A DNA stretch of 64,000 bases from Ammoniphilus sp. YIM 78166 (GCF_004522215.1 NZ_SDLR01000001.1:620001-684000); one strand, 5' to 3'. Numbered from the stretch's first letter, positions 1 through 9,212 are shown. The notes: generated from the sequence alone by a model not told the origin. Program-made: numbers and translations.

Positions 1-836
1 ATAATTATGACCGCCGTATTAAAGAAAAGAACCTAGAGAACTTAACTAGGGACGAAGGATTCACGATGCTGAAAGAAGACATTATGAATCTAGATTGGAA
101 AAATCTGCTCGAGCATACGGATTATGTCTTCCATCAGGCAGCCATGCCAGGCGTGCGCACAAGCTGGGGGAAGAGCTTTGACACGTATGTAGCAAATAAT
201 ATCATGGCTACACAGGTCCTGTTGGAAGCAGCAAAAAACAGCCAGATCAAAAAGTTCGTTTATGCTTCATCTTCCTCCATTTACGGAATAACCGAAGGCA
301 GCACTTCAGAATCAAGGCTGCCTCAGCCCATATCACCGTATGGTGTCACGAAATTGGCGGCTGAGCAATTATGTCATCTCTATGCCATAAATCATGGGGT
401 TCCAACCATCTCCCTTCGCTATTTTACCGTCTATGGACCCGGGCAGAGGCCGGATATGGCCTTTCATAAGTTTATCAGATCCCTTCTGAATAGAGAGTCC
501 ATTTCTGTATACGGCGATGGTACGCAGACACGTGATTTCACCTATGTAGATGATGTTGTAGAGGCAAACATGCTTGCAATACGATACTCAGGTATTGGAG
601 AAGTATTTAATATTGGAGGAGAATCCAGGGTCGTCCTTAAGGATGTGATTAACTTGCTGGGAGAGCTCATAGGAACGGATCCTCAAATCAACTATATCGA
701 AAAGCAAGCGGGTGACCCGCCGCATACTTGGGCCAATATCGAAAAGGCACAAAAACTGCTGGGCTACGCACCGCGTGTTCCCCTTAGGCAGGGTCTGCAA
801 TCGGAAGTTGAGTATGTAAAGGGTTTATATGAATGA
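1..836 (+). CDS. NAD-dependent sugar-nucleotide epimerase (UDP-glucuronate 4-epimerase-like), 5' end outside window
   Basis: This is a short-chain dehydrogenase/reductase-type sugar-nucleotide epimerase. The open frame runs without a stop from base 3 into the ATG at 66, and the residues before that ATG (NYDRRIKEKNLENL) resemble the family's N-terminal region. The gene therefore starts upstream of the window, and the missing part should hold the glycine-rich NAD-binding loop. Visible motifs are a serine stretch (YASSSSIYG) and the catalytic pair in SPYGVTK, followed by the substrate-binding LRYFTVYGPGQRPDMA. Members of this group convert UDP-glucuronate to UDP-galacturonate, which fits the UDP-glucose dehydrogenase gene just downstream. 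The exact substrate is inferred. Its stop overlaps the next start (ATGA at 833-836), so the two genes are translationally coupled. Confidence 0.85.
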   Translation, partial: NYDRRIKEKNLENLTRDEGFTMLKEDIMNLDWKNLLEHTDYVFHQAAMPGVRTSWGKSFDTYVANNIMATQVLLEAAKNSQIKKFVYASSSSIYGITEGSTSESRLPQPISPYGVTKLAAEQLCHLYAINHGVPTISLRYFTVYGPGQRPDMAFHKFIRSLLNRESISVYGDGTQTRDFTYVDDVVEANMLAIRYSGIGEVFNIGGESRVVLKDVINLLGELIGTDPQINYIEKQAGDPPHTWANIEKAQKLLGYAPRVPLRQGLQSEVEYVKGLYE

Positions 837-1987
837 GATCAAGAAAGCCAATCGTGGTTTATCGAGAACGGTATTTGCCTATTAGCGAAACCTTTATTTA
901 TGAGCAGATTAAGCATCTGCAAGATTATCGGCCGCTTGTGTTATGTAAGGAAATGCTGCCTGAAGCGAAGAACCATTTTCCTTATAAAGACGTGTACTTC
1001 CTAAAGAATATAAAGAACAAGGCGGTCGTGCTTCGCCGTAGGGGGATTCGGCTGATATATGCTCGTTTTGGGATGGGAGGCGTTGATATGCTCCCATTCA
1101 AGCGGGCCGCCCGGTTGCCCATGCTTACCTCGTTTCACGGTTCTGATGTGTCACGTCAGCTCTTTAAGCGGTCCGATTACCGCGAAGCACTACCTACCCT
1201 TTTTTCTGAAGGGGAAAGATTTACGGCGGTTTGTGAGTATATGAAGAATAAGCTCATTGATTTGGGCTGCCCTCCCGATAAAATAACCATTATCAAATCA
1301 GGGATTGACCTAAAAAAGTTTCCTTTTCATCCCAAGAATTCTGTTGATCCCTATAATATCCGTATATTGAGCGTAGGTCGATTAACGGAGAAGAAGGGCA
1401 TGGATGACCTTATTCTTGCCTTTACCCGAGTGGCCGTGTCCTACCCAGGAGCTAAGCTCATTATTATTGGAGATGGTGAAGAAAGAGCGATGCTTGAATC
1501 ACGCATATGGTCACTGGGGTTAGAACGAAAAGTGGAGCTGCTTGGAAAACAAAACCATGATCGGGTCCAACAGGAGATGCAGCAGTGTGATATGTTTGTA
1601 CTCGCGTCCAAGAAGGCATCCGATGGCAACGAAGAAGGGATACCCAATGTAATAATGGAGGCGATGGCTACTGGAAGGCTAGTGGTGGCGACGCGCCATG
1701 CGGGCATTCCAGAATTGGTGAAGGATGGTAAAACAGGGTATCTTGTCGGGGAAAATGATCCGATTCAATTAGGTGCAACTTTAATTAAAGCTATCGAAAA
1801 CCAGAAAAACTGGCCAGAACTTATCGAAAAAGGCCGAGCATTAGTTCAGGCCGAGCATGATGTTCAAAAGCAAATCAAAAAGCTAGAATCTGTGATTGAT
1901 GACGTGATTCGAGCAACTCCAAAACAGGTGATCAAAAGACAAAGAACAAGAAGTACCAGAAAGGTAAGGCGAAAGAGACGAGTATAG
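833..1987 (+). CDS. Family 4 glycosyltransferase with basic C-terminal tail
   Basis: A 384-residue GT-B fold glycosyltransferase (GT4, CotSA/WcaL-like). The C-terminal nucleotide-sugar-binding half is clear: ILSVGRLTEKKGMDDLILAF near residue 180, then EGIPNVIMEAMATGRLVVAT and HAGIPELVKDGKTGYLV, with the family's EX7E glutamates. It overlaps the upstream epimerase by four bases. The last ~25 residues are strongly basic (KRQRTRSTRKVRRKRR), which is not part of the catalytic fold and is absent from the related enzymes at 5361 and 6468. The tail may bind acidic polymer or membrane surfaces, but that is inference. It likely adds a sugar to a surface or spore glycan; donor and acceptor are unknown. 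Confidence 0.85.
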   Translation: MRSRKPIVVYRERYLPISETFIYEQIKHLQDYRPLVLCKEMLPEAKNHFPYKDVYFLKNIKNKAVVLRRRGIRLIYARFGMGGVDMLPFKRAARLPMLTSFHGSDVSRQLFKRSDYREALPTLFSEGERFTAVCEYMKNKLIDLGCPPDKITIIKSGIDLKKFPFHPKNSVDPYNIRILSVGRLTEKKGMDDLILAFTRVAVSYPGAKLIIIGDGEERAMLESRIWSLGLERKVELLGKQNHDRVQQEMQQCDMFVLASKKASDGNEEGIPNVIMEAMATGRLVVATRHAGIPELVKDGKTGYLVGENDPIQLGATLIKAIENQKNWPELIEKGRALVQAEHDVQKQIKKLESVIDDVIRATPKQVIKRQRTRSTRKVRRKRRV

Positions 1988-2017
1988 GGAAGCCGATGGT
2001 TTTCCTATTTTTTTATT
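1986..2017 (+). terminator. Rho-independent terminator after the first operon
   Basis: A nine-pair stem, AGGGAAGCC with GGTTTTCCT (including G-U pairs) and a three-base loop, is followed by ATTTTTTTATT. It starts at the stop codon of the preceding glycosyltransferase and separates it from the dehydrogenase gene. Confidence 0.7.
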
Positions 2018-2121
2018 GTCTTCTAGACATTAAACTATTTTGCCCGCCATCTAGGTTGATCCCTATGCCTTATAGGTGAGGGTGGAATATAGTGAAAGTA
2101 AACTGCAGGAAGGGTGAAAAC

Positions 2122-3429
2122 ATGAACATTGCTGTAATCGGTACCGGCTATGTAGGAATCACAACAGCTGCCTCATTAGGAGAGATGGGCCATCGAGTCA
2201 TTGGTGTGGATATCGATACCGAGAAAATCACTAAACTTAGTGAGGGAATTCTTCCTATCTATGAACCTGGTGTGGAACCACTCATTCAACAACAATTGCA
2301 TGAACAAACCTTATCGTTTACCACGAGCATTCAGTATGCCATAGAACAATCGGAAATCATTTTTATTGCAGTGGGAACACCTTCACTGCCTGACGGCCAA
2401 CCGAACATGACTTATGTAGAGGACGTTGCAAGGGAAATAGGCAAACATGTGGATTCCTACCGTTTAGTGGTAAACAAAAGCACTGTGCCAGTTGGAACCG
2501 CAGATCGCGTGAAAGAACTGATCTGGCAAGAAGTTAAGGCAAGAGGGAAGACCGTTGATGTCGATGTTATTTCGAATCCGGAATTTCTTCAGGAGGGAAA
2601 AGCACTTCAAGATGCACGTAACCCTGATCGAATTGTGATTGGGTGCCAATCGGAGAAAGCCAGAAACATGATGACACAGCTATATGAAAAAGTATCTGCC
2701 CCCATCTTTTTTACTTCTCCACGCAATGCTGAAATGATTAAGTATGCTTCTAATGCTTTCCTCGCAACTAAAATTTCATTCATTAACGAAGTAGCAAGAG
2801 TTTGCGATAAGCTGCAAGTCAACGTTTCCGATGTCGCGAAAGGTATGGGAATGGACCAAAGAATCGGTCCACATTTTTTACAGGCCGGTGTAGGCTATGG
2901 AGGTTCCTGTTTCCCGAAGGATGTTTCAGCGTTGTATTCCATAGGTAGGCAAGTTCAAGTTGAAATGTCGATCCTAAGGGATGTTCAAGACATCAATAAT
3001 AGGCAGCCATATTGGTTGGTTGAGAAAATGACGGAAAAAATGCAAGGTCTTCGGGGGAAAAGAATCGCACTTTTGGGCCTTGCCTTTAAACCTGAAACCG
3101 ATGATATCCGTGAAGCGCCCTCTTTGAAGCTGATCCCTCTTCTGTTGCAGGCAGGGGCCTTAGTCTTAGCTTATGATCCAATTGTGAATATGAAAGTAAA
3201 GGATCGCTTTCCCGACATTATTTTGGCACAAAGTGCAGAATATGCTATTCGCTATGCAGATGCTGTTCTGCTATGTACAGAATGGGAAGAATTTCTGAAG
3301 CTAGATTGGAAGACAGTAGCAAAGAAAATGAAAGGACGTCATATTTTTGATGCAAGAAATGTACTCCCCATCCGTGATTTGGAGGAACAGGGCTTAATTT
3401 ATTGGGGAGTAGGGAGGAACGGAGTGTGA
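2122..3429 (+). CDS. ugd: UDP-glucose 6-dehydrogenase
   Basis: Oxidises UDP-glucose to UDP-glucuronate with two NAD+, supplying acidic sugar for envelope or spore polysaccharide. The 435-residue product has the Rossmann motif GTGYVG at residues 7-12, the NPEFLQEG and KYASNAFLATKISF segments of the UDP-glucose/GDP-mannose dehydrogenase family, and the catalytic cysteine in GGSCFPKD at about residue 263. I chose ATG 2122 because it follows AGGAAGGGTG and puts the Rossmann strand directly at the N-terminus; GTG 2092 in frame would add ten residues. With the epimerase at position 1 it would supply UDP-GlcA and probably UDP-GalA. It lies after a terminator, so it probably begins a new transcription unit. 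Confidence 0.93.
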   Translation: MNIAVIGTGYVGITTAASLGEMGHRVIGVDIDTEKITKLSEGILPIYEPGVEPLIQQQLHEQTLSFTTSIQYAIEQSEIIFIAVGTPSLPDGQPNMTYVEDVAREIGKHVDSYRLVVNKSTVPVGTADRVKELIWQEVKARGKTVDVDVISNPEFLQEGKALQDARNPDRIVIGCQSEKARNMMTQLYEKVSAPIFFTSPRNAEMIKYASNAFLATKISFINEVARVCDKLQVNVSDVAKGMGMDQRIGPHFLQAGVGYGGSCFPKDVSALYSIGRQVQVEMSILRDVQDINNRQPYWLVEKMTEKMQGLRGKRIALLGLAFKPETDDIREAPSLKLIPLLLQAGALVLAYDPIVNMKVKDRFPDIILAQSAEYAIRYADAVLLCTEWEEFLKLDWKTVAKKMKGRHIFDARNVLPIRDLEEQGLIYWGVGRNGV

Positions 3430-3433
3430 TAAA

Positions 3434-4189
3434 GTGCCGGAAGTCAGCGTGATTATACCGACATACAATCGAGGCAAATTTATTACCAATGCGATTGAAA
3501 GTGTCTTAAGACAAACCTATAGGGATTTGGAAATCGTCATTATAGATGACGGATCTACAGATGATACACGATCAAGGGTGGCACCATATGGTTCGCCTGT
3601 GCGATACATTTATCAGCAAAATCAGGGAGTTTCTGAGGCGCGAAACAATGGAATCAAACAGGCGCGGGGAAAATATATTGCTTTTTTGGATTCCGATGAC
3701 CTGTTCCTGCCACATAAATTAGAAGAACAAATGAATTATATAAAGAATCATCCTGAATGCAAGTTTCTATATAGCTGGTACTACAAAACAAATGCGAAAG
3801 GGGAGATTAAACTTCTCAGAAAAAATGTTGCCTGCAGAAACCAGGAACACCTGCAATACTGCCTAATTACACGAAGATTAGGGATTCGCACATCGACTGT
3901 GCTCATCCATAAAGAATGCTTTGAAAAGGCGGGTTTGTTTAATCGAAATTATTGGCGTTCCCAAGATTGGGATATGTGGTTGCGATTAGCTGCTTATTAT
4001 TCAGGTGCGTGCATTAAAAAGCCGCTAGCTAAATATGTCTTGCATGACAGCAATGTGAGCTATGTGGGTGGCGGATTTAGAAACGAAATTAAAAAGGCTG
4101 CGTTGAAGCTGTATGGCTGGGACCAAGGAAAACTGGAGGAATTGGGTAAAAAATATGGAGCAGACCGAGATCGAAAGAAGACGTACTAG
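3434..4189 (+). CDS. Family 2 glycosyltransferase
   Basis: A 251-residue GT-A fold enzyme. The N-terminus VSVIIPTYNRGKFITNAI is the classic GT2 opening, followed by VIIDDGSTDDT and the metal-binding FLDSDD near residue 95, then a WDMWLRLA segment in the acceptor half. No transmembrane helices are visible, so it is a cytoplasmic single-sugar transferase. It starts with GTG four bases after ugd, behind GGAGG and GGAGTGTGAT, and is followed after 12 bases by another glycosyltransferase. Sugar donor unknown. Confidence 0.85.
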   Translation: MPEVSVIIPTYNRGKFITNAIESVLRQTYRDLEIVIIDDGSTDDTRSRVAPYGSPVRYIYQQNQGVSEARNNGIKQARGKYIAFLDSDDLFLPHKLEEQMNYIKNHPECKFLYSWYYKTNAKGEIKLLRKNVACRNQEHLQYCLITRRLGIRTSTVLIHKECFEKAGLFNRNYWRSQDWDMWLRLAAYYSGACIKKPLAKYVLHDSNVSYVGGGFRNEIKKAALKLYGWDQGKLEELGKKYGADRDRKKTY

Positions 4190-4201
4190 AGGTGGTTATT
4201 T

Positions 4202-5383
4202 GTGAAATTAGCTTTCATTTTTGACCGGAAGCTGCCCAGCCCGGCAATTCGTGGCGGTGCCATCCAGGTGTTGATTGATGGAATAGTCCCTTATCTAAAG
4301 AAACATCACAAGATTACAATCTTTTCGATTACGGATCCAGAGTTGCCAGAAAAAGAAATGCGGAATGGGATCAAATACATTCGAATTCCCCCAGGCAATT
4401 ACTTTAGGGAGGTAGCACGCGTATTGGCTAAAAAAGAGTTCGATCTGATTCATGTGCTGAACCGTCCAGATCAACTAACCTACCTTAAAGGCTTTGCTCC
4501 TAAAAGTAAATTTGTCCTAAGCCTTCATAATGAACGTCTGTCCAAAAGTTCCATTTCTGCAAAACATGGAAATGAGGTCATCCGATCAGCGAAAAAGATT
4601 ATCACGATTAGCCGCTTCTTAAAGAAATCTGTTGTCAAGCGATTTCCTGGAGCGAAGAAGAAGCTGGTGACTGTTTATTCCGGTGTAGACTTAAGCCGCT
4701 TTACCCCTATCTGGTCTGCTGATGCTATAAAAATTAGAAATCAAGTAAGGGAAAAATATGGAATTGGTCCTGAGAAGAAAGTCATTTTATTTGTCGGTAG
4801 GCTTATTAAGAAAAAAGGCCCGCATGTTCTTATTGAAGCGATGAAACATGTGATTGAAAAGCATCCTGATGCCGTATTAGTCATCTCAGGGGGAAAGTAT
4901 TACAGCGACAATCGAACGACTGGTTATATTGAATCCTTGCATGCATTGGCTAAACCCATTGAAGAGCATATCCGTTTCACTCAGTTTATCCCAAGTGATG
5001 AAATCCCTCACCATTATCTCATCGCGGATATCTTTGCATGCAGCTCGCAATGGAGAGAACCAGCGGGAAGGATCCATTATGAAGCCATGGCTGCTGGAAT
5101 TCCTATTGTCACGACTCGACGCGGAGGTATTCCGGAGATTGTTAAACACATGGAGAATGGGTGGGTAATCAATGACTTTAAAAATCCGGTAGCATTTGCC
5201 GAAGCAATCAATCACATGTTTGATTTCCCAGAAGAAGCAAAGCAAATGGCCCGTAATGGCAGGAAGCAGGTAGAACAAAACTTCCAATTCTCTGAGGTTG
5301 CACAGAATTTGGAGCTGGTTTATTGCAAGGCGGCCAATATTCAGCAGGGTGGGAGGAGAGATGGAACGAGTACTTCATTATAA
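4202..5383 (+). CDS. Family 4 glycosyltransferase (CotSA-like)
   Basis: A 393-residue GT-B glycosyltransferase. The N-terminal domain opens with LAFIFDRKLPSPAIRGGAIQ and the C-terminal domain with VILFVGRLIKKKGPHVLIEA, then EPAGRIHYEAMAAGIPIVTT. This arrangement resembles the B. subtilis spore-coat protein CotSA more than its neighbours do. Start GTG 4202 lies behind AGAGGTGG. The 3' end overlaps the start of the next gene by 23 bases. It likely acts in the cytoplasm (mother cell, if sporulation-specific) on a coat or crust glycan; this is inferred from family and context. Confidence 0.83.
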   Translation: MKLAFIFDRKLPSPAIRGGAIQVLIDGIVPYLKKHHKITIFSITDPELPEKEMRNGIKYIRIPPGNYFREVARVLAKKEFDLIHVLNRPDQLTYLKGFAPKSKFVLSLHNERLSKSSISAKHGNEVIRSAKKIITISRFLKKSVVKRFPGAKKKLVTVYSGVDLSRFTPIWSADAIKIRNQVREKYGIGPEKKVILFVGRLIKKKGPHVLIEAMKHVIEKHPDAVLVISGGKYYSDNRTTGYIESLHALAKPIEEHIRFTQFIPSDEIPHHYLIADIFACSSQWREPAGRIHYEAMAAGIPIVTTRRGGIPEIVKHMENGWVINDFKNPVAFAEAINHMFDFPEEAKQMARNGRKQVEQNFQFSEVAQNLELVYCKAANIQQGGRRDGTSTSL

Positions 5384-6455
5384 GTATGCTCTGGTTAAGG
5401 ATCACAGCACACCACATGTAAAAGAGGTGCCTGGCTTCACTTATGCCTATATGACAGATAAGTTAAAGCAGACGGATACATCTTATCGAGATTTATTCGA
5501 GCCCGTCTACCATTTTCCTAATATAAGGAATTTTGCTGAGTTCTCAAGAAAGAACCAAATTAAACTGATCCATGCTCATTACGGTCAGTTAGGCATCAAG
5601 CTACTTCGATATGTGGAGGGGACAGGAGTACCGCTAGTGGTAAGTTTCAGAGGAAAAGATATCACGAGTTACCCGAGAAAAAAGGAAAATCGCAGAAAAC
5701 TTACAGAACTTTTCAATCAAGCGGAGTTGTTATTGCCAGTCTGCTCTTACTTTGCGGATAGACTGATCCATTTAGGGTGCCCTAAAGAAAAAATTAGAGT
5801 GTTGTATGGAGGAGTCGATTTACGGAAGTTTGCTTTTCAGCATCGAAGCGAGCCACCGGCGGGAAACCCGATTCGCCTTCTTACGATAGGACGATTTACG
5901 GAAAAAAAAGGATTTACCTATCTGCTTCAAGCCTTTGCTAAAATCCATTCTCAGCATCCAAGTACTGAACTAAGAATGATTGGGAGAAGGGGAGAAGTAT
6001 CTGATGAAGTAAAGCGCTTGGTTAACCATCTAGGCCTCAAGCGGAAAGTAAAAATAAAAGAATACCTGGATCATGACAAAATTGCAGAGGAACTGCAGAA
6101 GGCGCATATCTTTTGCCTCCCTTCTATTACGGCGGCGAATGGAGATATGGAGGGAATTCCTAATGTCTTGAAGGAAGCAATGGCGGCAGGACTTCCTGTA
6201 GTCTCCACTAAGCATGCGGGAATTCCAGAACTGATTGAGCATGGTAAGGAAGGATTTTTAGCAGACGAAAGGGATGTTAATGGCTTAACTGCTATGTTGG
6301 AAAAACTGATTGTGCAGCCCAAACAGTGGAAGCAATTAGCCGTAAGAGGAAGAGAAAAAGTAGAAAAGAACTTTAACCTGCAAAAGCAGCTTGCTCTGCA
6401 AGCGCAATTCTATGAAGAAGCCAGGAGCAGTTTCTTATCCAGATCCAGATCATGA
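5361..6455 (+). CDS. Family 4 glycosyltransferase
   Basis: A 364-residue GT-B enzyme, close paralogue of the next gene and of the one at 833. Start ATG 5361 follows GGGAGGAGAG; the in-frame extension upstream lies within the previous gene and lacks a ribosome binding site. Shared signatures are LIHAHYGQLG, a VVSFRGKDITSY segment, LPVCSYFADRLIHLGCP, LTIGRFTEKKGFTYLLQAF and EGIPNVLKEAMAAGLPVVST followed by HAGIPELIEHG. Three such paralogues in one locus suggest stepwise addition of related sugars, or enzymes diverged for different acceptors. Confidence 0.85.
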   Translation: MERVLHYKYALVKDHSTPHVKEVPGFTYAYMTDKLKQTDTSYRDLFEPVYHFPNIRNFAEFSRKNQIKLIHAHYGQLGIKLLRYVEGTGVPLVVSFRGKDITSYPRKKENRRKLTELFNQAELLLPVCSYFADRLIHLGCPKEKIRVLYGGVDLRKFAFQHRSEPPAGNPIRLLTIGRFTEKKGFTYLLQAFAKIHSQHPSTELRMIGRRGEVSDEVKRLVNHLGLKRKVKIKEYLDHDKIAEELQKAHIFCLPSITAANGDMEGIPNVLKEAMAAGLPVVSTKHAGIPELIEHGKEGFLADERDVNGLTAMLEKLIVQPKQWKQLAVRGREKVEKNFNLQKQLALQAQFYEEARSSFLSRSRS

Positions 6456-6467
6456 GGGAGGGCGCAA

Positions 6468-7583
6468 ATGGATACCATTGCCCATTATCTTGTGAACGAT
6501 ATTAAACTTAACCAGGATTTCATGTACCGACAGATTAATGAACTTGCTAGATATCGTTCTATTGTAATAGGTGAATTCCCGAAAAGGGAAAGCGAAAAGG
6601 AATATCCTTTTCATGATTATTTCTATATGGGGGATATACAAAATTGGCCGGATTTTATAACAAAAAATAATATTAAAGCCATCCACGCTCATAAAGGAAA
6701 TCACGGGGCAAGGATAGTGCCTTTAGCAAAAGAGTATGGGATCCCACTAATTACGAGCTTTCGGGGTCAGGATGCTTCAGCCCATCATAACTACTTTGAA
6801 GTCAATCGAGAAAAGTTTACGGATCTAATAAAAGAGGGTAGTTTGTTCTTACCCGTGTGTAAATACTTTAAAAAAGAGATGGTACAGCTCGGCTTTCCGA
6901 AAGATCGAATCGGTGTAATGTACGGTGGAATCGACTTAGATCGTTTTACCTATTCTGTGCGTCGAATGCCTAAAAGCCGAAAAATTAGGATTCTGTCCGT
7001 GGGCCGTTTTATAGAGAAAAAAGGATTTGACTATCTTCTTGTAGCTTTTGCTATGGTTCACAGTAAATACCCTAATACAGAGCTGGTTATTATTGGAAAG
7101 GGGAGCGAGAAGTATAAAGAGAAGCTAGAGGAAATAACCCGGCTCTTAAATATTCAAGATGCCGTAACTTTTAAGGAGCCGATGTATAACCAGTTCATCG
7201 CAGAAGAAATGAAAAATGCACACTTGTTCTGTTTAGCTAGCTACACCACCAACAAGGGGAATATTGAGGGCATACCGAATGTGTTAAAAGAAGCGATGGC
7301 CAGTGGACTTCCGGTTGTCTCGACGAAGCATGCCGGAATACCGGAACTCATCCAGCATGGTAAAAGCGGGTTGCTTGTAGAAGAAAGGGATATCGAAGGC
7401 TTGGCGAAATGCATCGGAAAGTTAATAGAGAATCCTCGCTCTTGGGCAAAGCTTTCCTATCATGCACGCCTTAAAGTGAACAAAGATTTCGATTTGCGAA
7501 AGCAGATAGCCGTCCAAGAGAAGTATTACGATTTAGTAATCGAATTTTCTCGCCTTGTTTCCAAAGGGGAAAATTATCGATGA
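6468..7583 (+). CDS. Family 4 glycosyltransferase
   Basis: A 371-residue paralogue of the preceding glycosyltransferase, with the same order of motifs: AIHAHKGNHGARIVPLAK, LITSFRGQDASAH, LPVCKYFKKEMVQLGFP, LSVGRFIEKKGFDYLLVAF and EGIPNVLKEAMASGLPVVST. ATG 6468 follows GAGGGAGG. Its last four bases overlap the next gene (ATGA), indicating coupled translation. No membrane segments. Substrates unknown. Confidence 0.85.
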   Translation: MDTIAHYLVNDIKLNQDFMYRQINELARYRSIVIGEFPKRESEKEYPFHDYFYMGDIQNWPDFITKNNIKAIHAHKGNHGARIVPLAKEYGIPLITSFRGQDASAHHNYFEVNREKFTDLIKEGSLFLPVCKYFKKEMVQLGFPKDRIGVMYGGIDLDRFTYSVRRMPKSRKIRILSVGRFIEKKGFDYLLVAFAMVHSKYPNTELVIIGKGSEKYKEKLEEITRLLNIQDAVTFKEPMYNQFIAEEMKNAHLFCLASYTTNKGNIEGIPNVLKEAMASGLPVVSTKHAGIPELIQHGKSGLLVEERDIEGLAKCIGKLIENPRSWAKLSYHARLKVNKDFDLRKQIAVQEKYYDLVIEFSRLVSKGENYR

Positions 7584-8293
7584 AGAAACAGATTATTGTT
7601 GGATTAAGCTTTAATGATCAAAAAAAAGAACGGCGCAACCATGGTAGGGATAATATCGTTCGCTTGACAAAGGAATGGATAGAGGACCGGTTAGCCATTT
7701 TCATGAACTATACGTTAAGAAGTCTTAAAGCACAAACGAATCAAGACTTTCTCGCACTAGTCCGTTACGATGAAAAATCCGAGGAGACGCTTCGGATTGC
7801 CTTGGATCATTATCATCCGCTACCCTCTAATATTAAATTCGTTGGAAAGGAGAGCTACACTGATAAAGTAGCCCAACACTTAAAAAAAGGCCGAAGTGAT
7901 TATTATTACTTTGTAAGACTTGATTCTGATGACATGTATCATAGGACATATATGCAACAGTTGCATGATCATATCCCAAAAGAGGGGAAGGTGTCTCTTA
8001 TCAGCCGCAAGGGATATAAATATGACCTGGTCCATCATCGTTTAGGTGAGGATACGAGGAAGTCACCTCCTTTTTATGCTCTTATTTATAAAACAAAGGA
8101 TTTCTTAGATGGTCAACGTTATGATTTATCCCGTGGCCATAACTATGCCATTAAACTCCCCCATGAAATTCTGCCGGATAAAAATTACGTTTACATCATT
8201 CACCATAGTAATGTAAAAGGAAAATGGCATAATGATGTGTTGGAAGAAGATCCTATGAAAATTAATAGGATCTTGAGCGAATATAGAGGATAA
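7580..8293 (+). CDS. Putative rhamnosyltransferase-like glycosyltransferase
   Basis: A 237-residue protein resembling the 'putative rhamnosyl transferase' family (GT-A type). Visible features are the N-terminal strand QIIVGLSFND, the conserved FMNYTLRSLKAQTNQDF segment, a DXD-like YYFVRLDSDDMYHRTY near residue 113, and a C-terminal KLPHEILPDKNYVYIIHHSN. It is clearly paralogous to the gene at 18472. Coupled by ATGA overlap to the GT4 gene upstream, it is the last gene before a strong terminator. The rhamnose specificity comes only from the family name. Confidence 0.75.
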   Translation: MKKQIIVGLSFNDQKKERRNHGRDNIVRLTKEWIEDRLAIFMNYTLRSLKAQTNQDFLALVRYDEKSEETLRIALDHYHPLPSNIKFVGKESYTDKVAQHLKKGRSDYYYFVRLDSDDMYHRTYMQQLHDHIPKEGKVSLISRKGYKYDLVHHRLGEDTRKSPPFYALIYKTKDFLDGQRYDLSRGHNYAIKLPHEILPDKNYVYIIHHSNVKGKWHNDVLEEDPMKINRILSEYRG

Positions 8294-8298
8294 TAGGT

Positions 8299-8333
8299 AA
8301 AGGTCCCTTTCAGTTGGAGAGGGACCTTTTTCT
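8299..8333 (+). terminator. Rho-independent terminator of the glycosyltransferase operon
   Basis: Stem AAAGGTCCC / GGGACCTTT around a short loop, followed by TTTTCT. It lies between two convergent genes (stop at 8293 on plus, stop at 8335 on minus). Confidence 0.85.
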
Positions 8334-8334
8334 A

Positions 8335-9132
8335 TTAGTGGTAATTTCGAACAACTTGATACATTATATCTTCCAGAGCATTTCTTCCCCTAATTAAATG
8401 GTTAAACAAGGCGCTCTTTTCATCCCAGGAAATGTTCCAGTCGTCAGGGAGAGATGTAATAGTTTCCCATAAGAGGGATTCAGGCAACTGTTTTACATTA
8501 TAGATATATCGATTTAATTCATCAGGGTGACTCAACATCGATAGAATCCACTGATGAAAAGGGCGTTTTCTGATGGGGCGTGGGTATTCCCTAAGTGTAT
8601 CAATGGTCCATCTGAATCCTCCCGGAAAACAGTTTCCTTGATCGATGATAAATACGCAATAACCCCCCCGCTTCTTTCGTTTAAGCAGGATATTATTGCG
8701 ATTCCGATCGTCATTGCTCAGCCAGTGGTCAAAAACAACGATTCCAGGCAAAACGTCAGTGTTTACAATGGAAGAAGGAGGTGGAAATTCTTTCTTAATT
8801 CTTTTCTTTCTTTTAATGCTTAAACTTGCAAATTGTCTCCCCGAAGTGAATGGATATCTTTCTCTTCCATGCATTTGTTCAATAAAAGATTGATCTATAC
8901 TCACTAATTTACTATCAGGAACAGGAAGATGTAGATGTTTAGCTAATTGACAACCTATATATTCATTGACTATTTGCTTTGTGCCTTGGGGATTGTTTTT
9001 AAACTTAACGATATAACGAAAACCATCGCTGAATTCAATAAGCTGGGGATATGATTTACCTTTCAGCTCTTTGATCCAGCGTACTGGTGTTAAGTTCACG
9101 TCATTAACCACACCTTTCTTTTCCGGTATCAT
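8335..9132 (-). CDS. HipA-like (HipA_2) kinase-fold protein
   Basis: A protein of about 265 residues resembling the stand-alone HipA-like kinase family of spore formers. Visible kinase elements are a lysine-bearing strand (GFRYIVKFKNN), a catalytic-loop-like FDHWLSNDDRNRNNIL, and a metal-binding IIDQGNCF in place of DFG. There is no HipB-like antitoxin gene next to it, so toxin-antitoxin function is unlikely. The start is uncertain. ATG 9132 has no clear ribosome binding site and lies very close to the predicted transcription start. GTG 9099, behind AAAGGTG, is a plausible alternative. A near-perfect SigK-type promoter lies just upstream, so expression in the mother cell is predicted. Substrate unknown; spore coat proteins or a small molecule are possible. 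Confidence 0.72.
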   Translation of the reverse strand: MIPEKKGVVNDVNLTPVRWIKELKGKSYPQLIEFSDGFRYIVKFKNNPQGTKQIVNEYIGCQLAKHLHLPVPDSKLVSIDQSFIEQMHGRERYPFTSGRQFASLSIKRKKRIKKEFPPPSSIVNTDVLPGIVVFDHWLSNDDRNRNNILLKRKKRGGYCVFIIDQGNCFPGGFRWTIDTLREYPRPIRKRPFHQWILSMLSHPDELNRYIYNVKQLPESLLWETITSLPDDWNISWDEKSALFNHLIRGRNALEDIMYQVVRNYH

Positions 9133-9148
9133 CAAGGGTGAATAATAA

Positions 9149-9176
9149 TAGTTTATGAGTGGTTATGGATAGGAGT
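9149..9176 (-). promoter_or_regulatory. Predicted SigK-type promoter of the HipA-like gene
   Basis: On the minus strand AC (9176-9175) is followed, after exactly 17 bases, by CATAAACTA (9157-9149). This matches the SigK consensus AC-N16/17-CATANNNTA. It sits 17 bases before ATG 9132, or about 50 before the alternative GTG 9099. Confidence 0.5.
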
Positions 9177-9212
9177 AATGGGCAATTTTCAAATATTAAT
9201 AAATTTCCGCAT

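Noticed and set aside
4886..5287. 133-residue frame on the minus strand inside a glycosyltransferase gene
   Set aside because: It lies wholly antisense to a well-supported GT4 gene, has no ribosome binding site and resembles no protein family.
8335..9132. HipA-like protein as the toxin of a toxin-antitoxin pair
   Set aside because: There is no HipB-like DNA-binding partner gene, and the promoter and context point to sporulation instead.
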